Positions 25,446 through 35,000 of a stretch of DNA of 48,285 nucleotides are shown here, piece after piece. The DNA comes from an uncultured bacterium (GTDB lineage Bacteria; Actinomycetota; Coriobacteriia; Coriobacteriales; Eggerthellaceae): positions 1 through 48,285 of the forward strand of contig CAJMOJ010000006.1 in the NCBI GenBank assembly GCA_905215035.1, written 5' to 3'. The first letter of the stretch is position 1. The number at the start of each line of letters is the position of its first letter. Made by a program: the position numbers and the translations under genes. The notes beneath the pieces were generated by a model, which saw only the letters and a list, made by a program, of their open reading frames with translations, was not told where the DNA came from and did not search any database.

Positions 25446-26180
25446 ATGGACTTATTGCCCGCGATTGATATTTTAGGCGGTAAGGCGGTCCGTCTTGCTA
25501 AGGGCGACTACTCTAAAGTCACTATCTATAATGATGACCCCATCGCCCAAGCACGCCTTTTTAAAGAGGCAGGAGCGGACTGGATTCATGTAGTAGATTT
25601 GGATGGTGCACGTACAGGAGAGCCAGCCAACATTGCAGTAATTGAAGGAATTATTGCTGAAACGGGCCTCAAGATTGAAGTGGGCGGTGGCGTGCGCAAC
25701 CGCAAAACTATTGATCGATTAGTGCAAGCGGGAGCAAGTCGTATTGTGCTGGGAACCTCGCTTGTGAGTGATAGCGCATTTGCGCGAGAAGCACTGGCGG
25801 CATGCCCTGATATTTTAACGGCGGGCGTTGATGCCAAAGATGGTGAAGTTGCTGTTGCGGGATGGGAAGAGGGCGCCGGTGTTGGCGCTGAAGATTTTGT
25901 CGCGCAGATGGCAGAACTTGGTTTTAAGCATTTGGTCTTTACTGACATCTCACGTGATGGAATGCGCACAGGTATTGATGCTGAGCGCTATGCTCATCTT
26001 GCCTTTATTTTTGGTAATCCGGTAATTGCGTCAGGTGGCGTGGCCAACATGACTGATCTTGAAAATCTTGCGCACGTGGCTTCTTCAATCGAGGGTGTTA
26101 TTGCTGGGCGTGCCGTTTATGAAGGTAGTCTTGATGTGGCTCGTGCTGTTGCGTTTTGTAAACAAGTTAGTGAGGCATAA
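25446..26180 (+). CDS. hisA: ProFAR isomerase
   Basis: This 244-aa (beta/alpha)8 barrel isomerises ProFAR to PRFAR. Catalytic Asp8 (LLPAIDILGGK) and the second Asp in FTDISRDGMRTG are present, as are the phosphate-binding segments VGGGVRN and ASGGV. A ribosome binding site (aagaaagga) is within the 79-base gap after hisH, which otherwise shows nothing. Confidence 0.97.
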   Translation: MDLLPAIDILGGKAVRLAKGDYSKVTIYNDDPIAQARLFKEAGADWIHVVDLDGARTGEPANIAVIEGIIAETGLKIEVGGGVRNRKTIDRLVQAGASRIVLGTSLVSDSAFAREALAACPDILTAGVDAKDGEVAVAGWEEGAGVGAEDFVAQMAELGFKHLVFTDISRDGMRTGIDAERYAHLAFIFGNPVIASGGVANMTDLENLAHVASSIEGVIAGRAVYEGSLDVARAVAFCKQVSEA

Positions 26181-26185
26181 AAATC

Positions 26186-26950
26186 ATGCTTACCAAGCGC
26201 GTTATACCTTGTATGGATGTCAAAGATGGCCGCGTGGTCAAAGGGGTTAATTTTGTTAACTTGCGTGATGCTGGTGATCCCATTGAGCTTGCTCAGCGCT
26301 ATGACGAACAAAAGGCCGATGAGGTTATCTTTCTTGATATTACTGCTACATCTGATGGACGTGCCACAACGGTTGATATGGCATCGCGCGCATCTGAGGA
26401 GCTGCACTTGCCGTATTGTGTAGGAGGCGGATTTCGTTCCGTTGAAGATATTCGCACCATGATTGCAGCAGGCGCTGACAAAGTTTCTATTAACTCAGCG
26501 GCACTTGCAAACCCTGAACTTATCACGATTGCGGCAGCAGCATTTGGCACCCAAGCAATCTTGTGTGCGATCGACGCCAAACAAGTGCCGGGCAATCCCA
26601 ACAAGTGGGAGGTCTATGTTCATGGTGGTCGAAAAAACACCGGCGTTGATGCTGTTGAATGGGCCGCAGAAGCAGCGCACCGGGGAGCGGGGGAGATTCT
26701 CTTAACGTCTATGGATCGTGACGGGTCAAAAGATGGTTTTGATCTTGCTTTGACGCGTGCTGTATCACGCGCGGTTCCCATTCCGGTAATTGCCTCGGGT
26801 GGTGTTGGTAAACTGGAGCATTTTGCACAAGGCATTCTTGAAGGAGAGGCCGATGCGGTTTTAGCAGCAAGTGTTTTTCACTTTGGGGAACTAACCATCC
26901 GTGAAGTGAAAGAATATATGGCCTCGCAAGGCATTCCGGTGCGGCTTTAA
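26186..26950 (+). CDS. hisF: Imidazole glycerol phosphate synthase subunit HisF (cyclase)
   Basis: The 254-aa barrel partner of HisH makes IGP and AICAR. Catalytic Asp11 (IPCMDVKDGRVVKG) and the second Asp in LTSMDRDGSKDG are present, with the phosphate-binding loops VGGGFRS and ASGGVG. It begins 5 bases after hisA. The ribosome binding site is poor, so translational coupling is likely. Confidence 0.97.
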   Translation: MLTKRVIPCMDVKDGRVVKGVNFVNLRDAGDPIELAQRYDEQKADEVIFLDITATSDGRATTVDMASRASEELHLPYCVGGGFRSVEDIRTMIAAGADKVSINSAALANPELITIAAAAFGTQAILCAIDAKQVPGNPNKWEVYVHGGRKNTGVDAVEWAAEAAHRGAGEILLTSMDRDGSKDGFDLALTRAVSRAVPIPVIASGGVGKLEHFAQGILEGEADAVLAASVFHFGELTIREVKEYMASQGIPVRL

Positions 26951-27057
26951 TTCGCTCGGTATAACGCTATCTTTCTCGTGAGTAGATTAATTGCAGGATT
27001 GATCTAGAGTAAAGGTCCCGCATAGAATTTCCTATCGCAAAAAGAAAGTATGAAAGC

Positions 27058-27513
27058 ATGACTACTACATCTTCCACCAATACATCTTCTTTATCTGAAA
27101 AAACGACAGGGTCTGAGACAACCACAGGGACGACTTCTGAGATGGATACTGAGGTAATCGCTAAAGCAACCACCAAAGTAACTCCCGATCAAAACATCAT
27201 TATTGATACGCTTGCATATAACGACCAAGGTCTTATCCCTTGCATTGTGCAGGATGCAGATACGCATGAGATTTTGATGATGGCGTGGATGAATAAAGAG
27301 TCGGTACGTCGTACGCTCGAGGAACGCACAACGTGGTTCTGGTCTCGTTCACGCAATAAGTTTTGGCATAAGGGAGAAGAGTCGGGGAATACCCAAGAAC
27401 TGGTGGCGCTTGCCTATGATTGCGATGAGGATTGTCTTCTTGCACAAGTGCATCCCAAGGGCCCTGCTTGCCACACGGGCGAGAGAACGTGTTTTTATCG
27501 CTCGTTGTTGTAG
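27058..27513 (+). CDS. hisI: Phosphoribosyl-AMP cyclohydrolase
   Basis: This 151-aa zinc enzyme catalyses step 3. The catalytic core starts near residue 46 (IIDTLAYNDQGLIPCIVQD), with MMAWMNKES, SRSRNKFWHKGE and the zinc-binding Cys pattern (DCDEDCLL, GPACHTGERTC). The first about 45 residues are a low-complexity Thr/Ser-rich extension absent from typical HisI. The HisE pyrophosphatase half, often fused to HisI, is missing here and nowhere else in the cluster. Last gene of the operon. Confidence 0.96.
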   Translation: MTTTSSTNTSSLSEKTTGSETTTGTTSEMDTEVIAKATTKVTPDQNIIIDTLAYNDQGLIPCIVQDADTHEILMMAWMNKESVRRTLEERTTWFWSRSRNKFWHKGEESGNTQELVALAYDCDEDCLLAQVHPKGPACHTGERTCFYRSLL

Positions 27514-27589
27514 TATACTTACGCATTACACTGCTATGACAAAGACAGTATCGGTTAGATAAGCAAATCCAACCAGAGAAAAGACGCAC

Positions 27590-28061
27590 GTTTGCTAGGC
27601 GGGAACAATTGATAACGCTTTCAAATGTGGCTGGAACGTCTTAGGATAGGCAAACTGATAATTCCCTTTATCAGCAGCACGTCTGAACCGGGACATGAAA
27701 GATGGTAGGGCGACGGGTATCGTGTGTAAACGCGCCTGTGAACCTATCGGCTTTTTATCTTTTGTGAGACCAAAAGTAGGATGTGACGGTAAGCTTCCCG
27801 TACAAAGAGCATATACGAGTGGATTGTTTTTTATTCTGTTTCTGCTCACGCATTGTTTCGTTGTTGTTTGAATTGCTATGCGAGCAGAAGATGTGAGTGG
27901 AATGTATACCAAAAACAGTCAACCAAGGTGGTACCGCGAGAGCCTTTTTCGTCCTTGGATCGTTGGATTATCGCGCGTGTTGCTAGCTGCATGATACGAC
28001 TAGTAACGCTTACGGAGCGATATGAAGAAACGAAGATCCTTAGATGAAAAGGGCTCTTTTT
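27590..28061 (+). promoter_or_regulatory. T-box leader controlling pheST
   Basis: The T-box antiterminator core AAGGTGGTACCGCG is at 27925-27938, with its 3' partner CGTCCTTGG at 27950-27958. Just upstream is a stem III-like hairpin (ctgct..cgcat/atgcg-agcag, about 27847-27895). Other leader hairpins include ctgataa/ttatcag and cttttg/caaaag. T-box RNAs bind uncharged cognate tRNA, which favours antitermination; tRNA-Phe is expected from the downstream genes. I could not place the UUC specifier codon securely. The 5' limit is approximate; a TATACT -10-like box is at 27514-27519. Confidence 0.88.
27939..28061 (+). terminator. T-box regulated intrinsic terminator (long-range)
   Basis: agagcctttt (from 27939, immediately after the T-box core) can pair with aaaagggctct (28047-28057), which is followed by five T residues. 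This terminator shares bases with the antiterminator region, as expected for a mutually exclusive switch. The enclosed loop of about 95 bases is unusually large. Confidence 0.65.
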
Positions 28062-28087
28062 AGTTGAAGAGAAAGGTGAGATGCCAC

Positions 28088-29149
28088 ATGGCTATTGTTG
28101 AAGAAGTCAACGCGCTGCGCACTTCGACGCTTGATCGCATTGCAACAGCAGCTGATACGGAGGCGCTTGAGGCTATCCGTATTGAAGTAGTGGGTAAATC
28201 CGGAACCCTGACGAGCTATTTGCGCTCAATGGGTCAGGTGCCTAAAGAGGAGCGTGCTGAGGTCGGCAAGACGGTTAATGCGGTGCGCAATGAAGTAGAA
28301 GCCGCGCTCGAATCTAAAAAGGCCGCGCTTTCCGCAACTGAGCTTGAGGCTAAGATGGCGGCTGACGCGGTTGATGTTACGTTGCCGGGTCGTGCTCAGC
28401 AAATGGGTACCCGCCACTTGATTAACGCCATCTCTGATGAGATCGCTGAAGTATTTTTGGGTCTTGGTTACACGGTAGCAACCGGTCCTGAGGTTGAGAC
28501 GGATTGGTATAACTTTACTGCGCTCAATGCTCCGGCTGATCACCCATCGCGTTCCATGCAAGACACCTTCTATGTGGTTGATAAATCAGGCGATGAGGCA
28601 AACGTTAAAGGTGAGTCTGACGTACTTTTGCGCACACAAACATCAGGAGTGCAGGTACACGTGATGGAAGACCAAGAACTTCCTATCTATATTATTGCGC
28701 CGGGTAAAGTATATCGTCGTGATGTGGCTGACCCATCGCACCTTCCTCAGTTCACTCAGGTTGAGGGCCTTGTGGTGGATAAAGGCATCACCTTTGGTGA
28801 TCTAAAAGGTACGCTTGATTATTTCTGCAAGCAAATGTTTGGTCCTGAGCGTAAGACACGCTTCCGTGCGCATTTCTTCCCCTTTACGGAGCCCTCTGCA
28901 GAGGTTGATGTATCTTGTGGCATTTGTCACGGAGAGGGTTGTCGCATGTGCAAAGGCACCGGCTGGCTTGAAATCTTAGGCTGCGGCATGGTTGATCCTA
29001 ACGTATTGCGTATGTCCGGCATTGATCCAGAGGTCTATTCCGGTTTTGCCTTTGGTGTTGGTGTCGAGCGTGTTGCGTGCCTGAAATATAACGTCCCTGA
29101 TTTACGCATGCTTCTCGAAGGCGATATGCGTTTCTTGCGTCAGTTCTAG
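28088..29149 (+). CDS. pheS: Phenylalanine-tRNA ligase alpha subunit
   Basis: This 353-aa class II synthetase subunit carries the active site. An N-terminal coiled coil (residues about 1-85) is followed by the catalytic core: motif 2 region (YRRDVADPSHLPQFTQVEGL), a Cys cluster (CGICHGEGCRMCKGTGW), GCGMVDPNVL and motif 3 (GFAFGVGVERVA). The ATG at 28088 follows aaaggtgag. A TTG at 28064 in the same frame lies next to the terminator and is rejected. Expression should depend on the T-box leader. Confidence 0.97.
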   Translation: MAIVEEVNALRTSTLDRIATAADTEALEAIRIEVVGKSGTLTSYLRSMGQVPKEERAEVGKTVNAVRNEVEAALESKKAALSATELEAKMAADAVDVTLPGRAQQMGTRHLINAISDEIAEVFLGLGYTVATGPEVETDWYNFTALNAPADHPSRSMQDTFYVVDKSGDEANVKGESDVLLRTQTSGVQVHVMEDQELPIYIIAPGKVYRRDVADPSHLPQFTQVEGLVVDKGITFGDLKGTLDYFCKQMFGPERKTRFRAHFFPFTEPSAEVDVSCGICHGEGCRMCKGTGWLEILGCGMVDPNVLRMSGIDPEVYSGFAFGVGVERVACLKYNVPDLRMLLEGDMRFLRQF

Positions 29150-29160
29150 GAGGTCATACT

Positions 29161-31635
29161 ATGAGAGTTTCCTTAAAATGGCTTGAAAACTACGTCGCCG
29201 TTCCATCGGATCTTAAGGCATTTTGCGATCAGCTTGATCTTACGGGCACGGGTGTTGAAGGCGTTGAGCGTACGGGTGATGCGTTTGATCATGTCGTCAC
29301 CGGTGTTGTACTTGAAAAAGAGCCACATCCTGATTCCGATCACATGTGGGTCACTAAAGTTGAGGTAGGAGAAGATGAGCCGCTTCAGATTGTTTGCGGT
29401 GCTCAAAACTTCAACCAGGGTGATCATATTGTTGTCGCTAAGATTGGTGCCGTTTTGCCTGGTGACTTTAAAATTAAAAAGTCAAAGTTGCGTGGTGTGG
29501 TGTCCATGGGTATGAACTGCTCGGCACGTGAGCTTGGTATTGGATCAGATCATGATGGCATCATGATTCTTCCCTCTGATGCTCCGGTAGGTGTTCCTTT
29601 TGCTGACTATATGAAGCTTGCTGATACGGTACTTGATCTTGAAATCACACCTAACCGTCCTGACTGCTTGTCTATGGTGGGCATGGCACGTGAGGTCGGC
29701 GCAATGTACCAGGAGGATTTTGAGAATCCGTTAGCTCATATGGCTGCTGAACTCAATGAAGATTCGTCGCTTCCTAAAACTTCAGATCTTGCAACCGTCG
29801 AGATTGCAGACGTGGACAGATGTAAACGCTATACCGCACGTGTGATCAAAAACGTGACGGTAGGTCCTTCTCCTGATTGGTTGGCTGAGCGCGTGACGGC
29901 AGCTGGTGCGCGTTCGATCAACAACGTGGTTGATGTAACTAATTACATCTTGTTCCTTTTTGGTCAGCCACTGCATGCTTTTGACTATGACAAGATTGCA
30001 GAAAAGTCTGCCGATGGGGCTACCGCGGGTGAGTGTGCGCATATTATTGTTCGTCCTGCCAAAGATGGTGAAATTCTTACTACCTTGGACGGGGAAGAGC
30101 GTGTGCTTACATCTGATATGTCAGTGATTGCAACGCCTGATCGCGCTATTGCTCTTGCCGGTGTTATGGGTGGTCTTGATTCTGAGGTTACCGACACCAC
30201 AACTACGGTACTTTTAGAGGCAGCAACTTTTAATCCAGGACACACCTCACGCACATCGCGTAACCTGGGCCTCATTTCAGAGGCTTCCATGCGCTATGAG
30301 CGTGGTGTCGATGATAACCCCATCGCCACAATTGCTGATGCGGCAGCGGCGCTGCTTGCAGAAGTGTCCGGCGGTAGCGTGTGTAAGGGTCTTGTTGATG
30401 TTTACCCTGAACAGACCATGCCGGTAACCCTCAATTTTAGAATTCCGCGCTTCCAGGCTATGATGGGTGCTGAAATTCCTCGTGATTTCATCGTTGATAT
30501 CTTAGAGCGCCTCGGCTGCAAGGTTGCCTATTCTGATCACGATGCTGATATGCTTGACGTTGTTGCGCCTACCTTCCGTCCTGACCTTGAACGTGAGATT
30601 GATCTTTATGAGGAAGTCTTACGTCTCTATGGCATGGATCGTATTCCTGCAACGCTTCCGGGTGGTCGCGGTCGTGTGGGTACGCGTTCTGTTGATGAGC
30701 AAAAGCAAGATATCATTAACAATACGATGCGTGCATCGGGACTTAATGAGACTATGACCTACTCGTTTGCTGATCCTCATGAACTTGAAGCATTGCGTCT
30801 TCCTCTTGAAGGTCTTGGAGAAGCAGTCGAACTTATGAATCCCCTCAATGCTGAGCAGTCCGTGATGCGTCAGTCTATCATTCCCGGCCTTTTGCGCAGT
30901 GTTGCCTACAATCAAAACCGCGGTGTCAAAAATGTGGAACTCTACGAAACAGGAGTGGTTTTCTTTGGCGCTGAAGGTAAGAAAAAGCCCAAGGAGCGCC
31001 GCCGCCTAGCTGCTGTGTTGGCGGGTGCTATGGGCGATCCTGCCTGGAATGATACACCTGCTCCCTTCGACTTTTTTGATGGCAAGGGTGTAATCGAAAA
31101 TCTTATTCGCGAACTTGCTATCCCAAAGCCTCGGTTTAAAGCATTATCTGCCGATGAGGCGCCGCACTTACAACCTGGTCGTGCGGCTCAGGTACTTTCT
31201 GGTGGTACGGTGCTTGGTTGGGTAGGAGAGATTCATCCTCTTGTCGCTCAAGCATTTGACGCAGAGGCGCCGGTAGTAGCTTTCGAACTTGATCTCGATA
31301 AGCTTATTAGCGTAAGCCAGCCTGCGCGCGACTACAAAGAGGTTCCTGTATTCCCTGCTGTTACCATGGATGTTGCTTTTGTGGTTGATGAAGATGTTAC
31401 GAACGAGCGCTTGATGCAGTGCATTTCTTCTGCGGGTGGCAAACTTCTTGACTCTGCAGCGCTTTTTGATGTGTATCGCAGTGATGAAAAGCTGGGTGTT
31501 GGCAAGAAATCTATGGCCTATGCGCTTGAGTATCGTGCAGCAGATAGAACCCTCACTTCTGAAGAGGTAGAAAAACAGCATGATAAATTGATTACCAAGG
31601 TTTGCAAAGCAACAGGAGCAGAAGTGCGCGGTTAA
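29161..31635 (+). CDS. pheT: Phenylalanine-tRNA ligase beta subunit
   Basis: The 824-aa beta subunit forms the (alpha-beta)2 enzyme with PheS. In order: an EMAP-like tRNA-binding domain (about 40-150; HMWVTKVEVG, IVCGAQNF), the B3/B4 editing region (about 210-400), the B5 domain, a catalytic-like core (MDRIPATLPG, YSFADP, MNPLNAEQSVMRQS) and the C-terminal anticodon-binding FDX-ACB domain (about 730-824; DYKEVPVFPAVTMDVAFVVD). A ribosome binding site (ggaggtc) precedes it, 11 bases after pheS. Confidence 0.98.
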   Translation: MRVSLKWLENYVAVPSDLKAFCDQLDLTGTGVEGVERTGDAFDHVVTGVVLEKEPHPDSDHMWVTKVEVGEDEPLQIVCGAQNFNQGDHIVVAKIGAVLPGDFKIKKSKLRGVVSMGMNCSARELGIGSDHDGIMILPSDAPVGVPFADYMKLADTVLDLEITPNRPDCLSMVGMAREVGAMYQEDFENPLAHMAAELNEDSSLPKTSDLATVEIADVDRCKRYTARVIKNVTVGPSPDWLAERVTAAGARSINNVVDVTNYILFLFGQPLHAFDYDKIAEKSADGATAGECAHIIVRPAKDGEILTTLDGEERVLTSDMSVIATPDRAIALAGVMGGLDSEVTDTTTTVLLEAATFNPGHTSRTSRNLGLISEASMRYERGVDDNPIATIADAAAALLAEVSGGSVCKGLVDVYPEQTMPVTLNFRIPRFQAMMGAEIPRDFIVDILERLGCKVAYSDHDADMLDVVAPTFRPDLEREIDLYEEVLRLYGMDRIPATLPGGRGRVGTRSVDEQKQDIINNTMRASGLNETMTYSFADPHELEALRLPLEGLGEAVELMNPLNAEQSVMRQSIIPGLLRSVAYNQNRGVKNVELYETGVVFFGAEGKKKPKERRRLAAVLAGAMGDPAWNDTPAPFDFFDGKGVIENLIRELAIPKPRFKALSADEAPHLQPGRAAQVLSGGTVLGWVGEIHPLVAQAFDAEAPVVAFELDLDKLISVSQPARDYKEVPVFPAVTMDVAFVVDEDVTNERLMQCISSAGGKLLDSAALFDVYRSDEKLGVGKKSMAYALEYRAADRTLTSEEVEKQHDKLITKVCKATGAEVRG

Positions 31636-31782
31636 TAGATTACGAGAATCAAAGAGAGAATCGTAAGAATAAGGGGTAAGTGCAAGATGTAAAGATAGCC
31701 GCTTGGGTACTAGCTAGAGATGCAAACGCAAGCTATAACGCATAAGTGACAACAAGCAGCAATAAAAATAGTATAAATGACG

Positions 31783-31842
31783 AATGTCGTATGCTTTTGT
31801 GTTTGATATAGAGGATGCAAAGCGTACGGCATTTGTTATTTT
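31783..31842 (+). terminator. Terminator-like hairpin after pheST
   Basis: A 12-bp stem (31783-31794 with 31822-31833, two G-T pairs) has a 27-base loop and a T-rich tail (tgttatttta). Confidence 0.6.
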
Positions 31843-31919
31843 AGGTTGTCTTAGGAGGCATATTTGTAAGGGCTTGGCGGCATTAACTGGTGGTGCTGTA
31901 GGCGTTTATTCCAAATTTA

Positions 31920-31948
31920 TTTCTTTTTGCGGTCAGATGCTTTAAAAT
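31920..31948 (+). promoter_or_regulatory. Weak candidate promoter of the EPN lectin gene
   Basis: TTTCTT, 17 bases, TAAAAT. The predicted start point, about 31955, coincides with the first base of the leader stem. The -35 match is poor. Confidence 0.35.
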
Positions 31949-31956
31949 ATCGCCAT

Positions 31957-32081
31957 CTTTCATTATCGGGCAATAGCAGAAATCTATCCAAGTAGGCACG
32001 ATGTAAGAAGGATAGGGTTTGAAAACCTTCTTTTGAGGGCACTTGGATAAAAGGCCATTTTGTGGCAATTCTGCTTGAAAG
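31957..32081 (+). promoter_or_regulatory. Shared 5'-UTR element, copy 1
   Basis: Outer stem CTTTCA/TGAAAG (31957-31962 with 32076-32081), a one-sided bulge TTATCGGGCAAT (31963-31974) and an inner stem AGCAGAA/TTCTGCT (31975-31981 with 32069-32075) are present, with no unpaired base on the 3' side. The interior of about 87 bases has further helices (ctatcc/ggatag or the competing ccaagt/acttgg; ggttt/aaacc). A GAAGG ribosome binding site and the ATG (32091) follow directly. Copies with different stem sequences precede the other two surface genes. Confidence 0.6.
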
Positions 32082-32090
32082 AAGGTTGCT

Positions 32091-35000
32091 ATGGAGCACA
32101 TTGGTAAGAAAAGCTTGCTGGTAACGCTGGCGTTCATTCTTGCTTCAACCCTCATGATCCCTCTGGGGGGGGTACTCACCGCAGCGCTTGGGCTGATGAG
32201 AATAACGATGCCAGTGCTATAGAAGTGCAAGCTGAAAATAATTCGGACGAAAATTTTGGCACGCTCAATATTACTTCGGGGCGTGCTCATATTGTTTCTA
32301 CAAACGGAAATACTGTTGTGTATTCATTTCCGAATCTGACTGTTAATTGTTCGGATGCATCAAAGAAATTCTCCTCTATTACGGTTCAGTTTACTTCTGC
32401 TATTGGAAATAACGATCTTATTGGTTTTGATAAAGGTCATAATCCAACAGTGACAACGATTGATGCAGCCGATACAAATGCTGGCTTTGTAGCATATGGT
32501 GGAAATAAGCACGGCAATCGTTCAATCAACAATGAAAAAGGTGCGACAGCTGCTGAATGGCAAACTTTTTTACGTAACTATCTGACCATTCAGTTAGCAA
32601 ATAAAGAGAATAGCGCTACATTGAGAATGATCGTAAGCCCAACCCCAGTAACTGAGACATATGATTTCCGTGCAGAGACGGGACACTATTATAAACTCGT
32701 CACTGTTCCAAAAGGAACGTATGCTCAAAATGGGCCTGATAGCACTAATGGATCGGGAACAACGGTAACATGGACTGAAGCGCGAGATTCAGCTACGGCC
32801 TCAAAATATATGGGCATGCAAGGCTATCTTGCGACTATTACTGATCAGGCAGAAAACGATTTTATTTATTCGCTCATTAGTTCAAATGCATGGCTTGGCG
32901 CAACCTGTCATCCCAGCTTTAATCCATACAACAATAGTCCTGTGGCGAGTAAACAGTATTACTGGGTAACAGGACCAGAAGCAGGCACATATTTCTCTGT
33001 AGGAAGCACATCGGTTAATGGAAACTATGTTCATTGGAATAGTGGAGAGCCCAATAACTCTAACCAGATCGGATACACCGCAAGGGTAGGCGGATCAAAT
33101 GATGGCGAGTATTGTCTGCATATGCTTGGCGGAAGTGGTTTGTGGAATGACTTTCCTAATTTCCCTAATTTGAATTCAGGTTGTTGGGTTCAGTCCTACA
33201 TCATTGAGTACGGTGGCATGGAAGGCGATAACAAGCCTGGCGGCGATGACAATACGGGCGGCTCGGGAGATGTTGATATTGACCTTGATCTGGAAGTCAA
33301 TATTGATATCACGCTTACCAAGCCCGATCGCATTGTAACTGAGGTCAAAGACACGGTCGTTGGACAACCGGTTGTTATCAAGGATACTGCCGCGTCAGGT
33401 GAGGTAGTTACTATTGTCGGCTATGATCAGGCTGGACTTGAAATTACCAAGCAAACTGAAGTAAATCACACGTTCAAAAAACTTAAAGAGGGCGCTTCGG
33501 GTGCTGCAGAGACTGATTGGATAGAGGTACCTGAAGATGAACTACTCAATGGAGTTCCCTATCATGCAGGAACTTATAAGGTGTTCTCTGATGCAACATA
33601 TTCTGAGCTTGAAAATGAGAACCCTGTTCCTTACGAACAAGGAACAGCAACCTTTACTATTGCATCTAAGGAAATTGATGTAACTAAGACAGCCACATCG
33701 CCATCCGATCCTTCAACTCCTGATGCATCTCAGGCTACAGAAATTGAAGATGAGAATGGCGCAAAGATAGAGGTTGCTCCACGCAATTTTGACAAGGTTT
33801 ATGATGGTACAACTGACTGGTTGGGCGCAAAGAATTTCAATATTTCTGATACGTTAGCTTACGACGGACAAGCATATGTTACGTTTACGAGCGCTTCATA
33901 TGATGTGGCTGATAATGGGCAGCGCAATCTTCAATTAGAGGGCGTTGAAATTAAGGGCAAGAATGCTTCCGACTACGTCATTAAAGGTATCTCAGCTGAT
34001 AAAAAGCTAACGGTTCAGGGCGAGATTACTCCTCGTGATGTGGTAGTTTCTTCGTCTTATATTGTTCGTGGTTTGCCTATTACTACTTGGATTACCGGTG
34101 TTGCTATGACCGATAGCTCCACTACAGGTCCTTTGACTTCTAGTCTTTTTGCTAACAATGTAGGTGTAGCAACGGACGCGCAAGTCAAGATTGTAGATGG
34201 CAAACGTGTGTGGCCCGATAACCTTTTGGCTCCTACTGACACCGTTATTGATACGTTAGGTACTGTCTCTTATACTGCTAAAACCAATGGCGGTCTGACT
34301 TTATTGCCGAGCAATCCGCAAAAAGGGTCTTACCAGTTAATTCCTAGCTTTAGCAATGTTGTTAAAGCAGATGACGGACAGTACTACACCAATAAGGAAA
34401 TAAATAGTGCAGATGGTACGCCTGTTCTGGTGCACAATTATCATGTGATATTTAATAATGCGGTATTGTCTGTTGAGGGAGGAACACCCAACAACCTTAC
34501 TGAAGATGAGAATGGTAATCCTGATCCTATCGTTATTACAGAACCGGTAACTGATCCTAGCCAACCAGGTTCTAAACCTATTGACGATGATGATATTAAA
34601 GAGATCATCAAAGACCACTTTGATCCTGATCCTAATCATCCTACTAACGTAATCCCTGATGATGTTGATCCTATTATCACGATCACTAAAGGTGGGGTTG
34701 TATTAGATGAGATTGATCCAAGTGAACCAGGTGAATATCACATTCATGTTGTGTACCCCGATCCTCAGGGAACTGATACTGAGGTAGACATTATCTACAT
34801 TATTGAGCCAGAAGATACGCCTAGTGAAACAGCACGCATTTATACGGTGTCTACCAAGATTAAGGGTGCTGTTTCTGGTGCGGTTATAACTCCAACCCAA
34901 AATGTAGAAAAAGGATCGTCAGCACATGTTGAATGGAAGGCTGCAGGCTATACCTATGTTGCCTTGGTTGAGGTTGATGGTAAGACTGTCGCCAATACAG

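Noticed and set aside
28064..28087. TTG start for pheS eight codons upstream
   Set aside because: It lies immediately after the terminator T run; the ATG at 28088 has a proper ribosome binding site and matches the family start.
30524..30915. Short overlapping frames inside pheT on both strands
   Set aside because: pheT is complete and conserved through this part; these frames have no ribosome binding sites.
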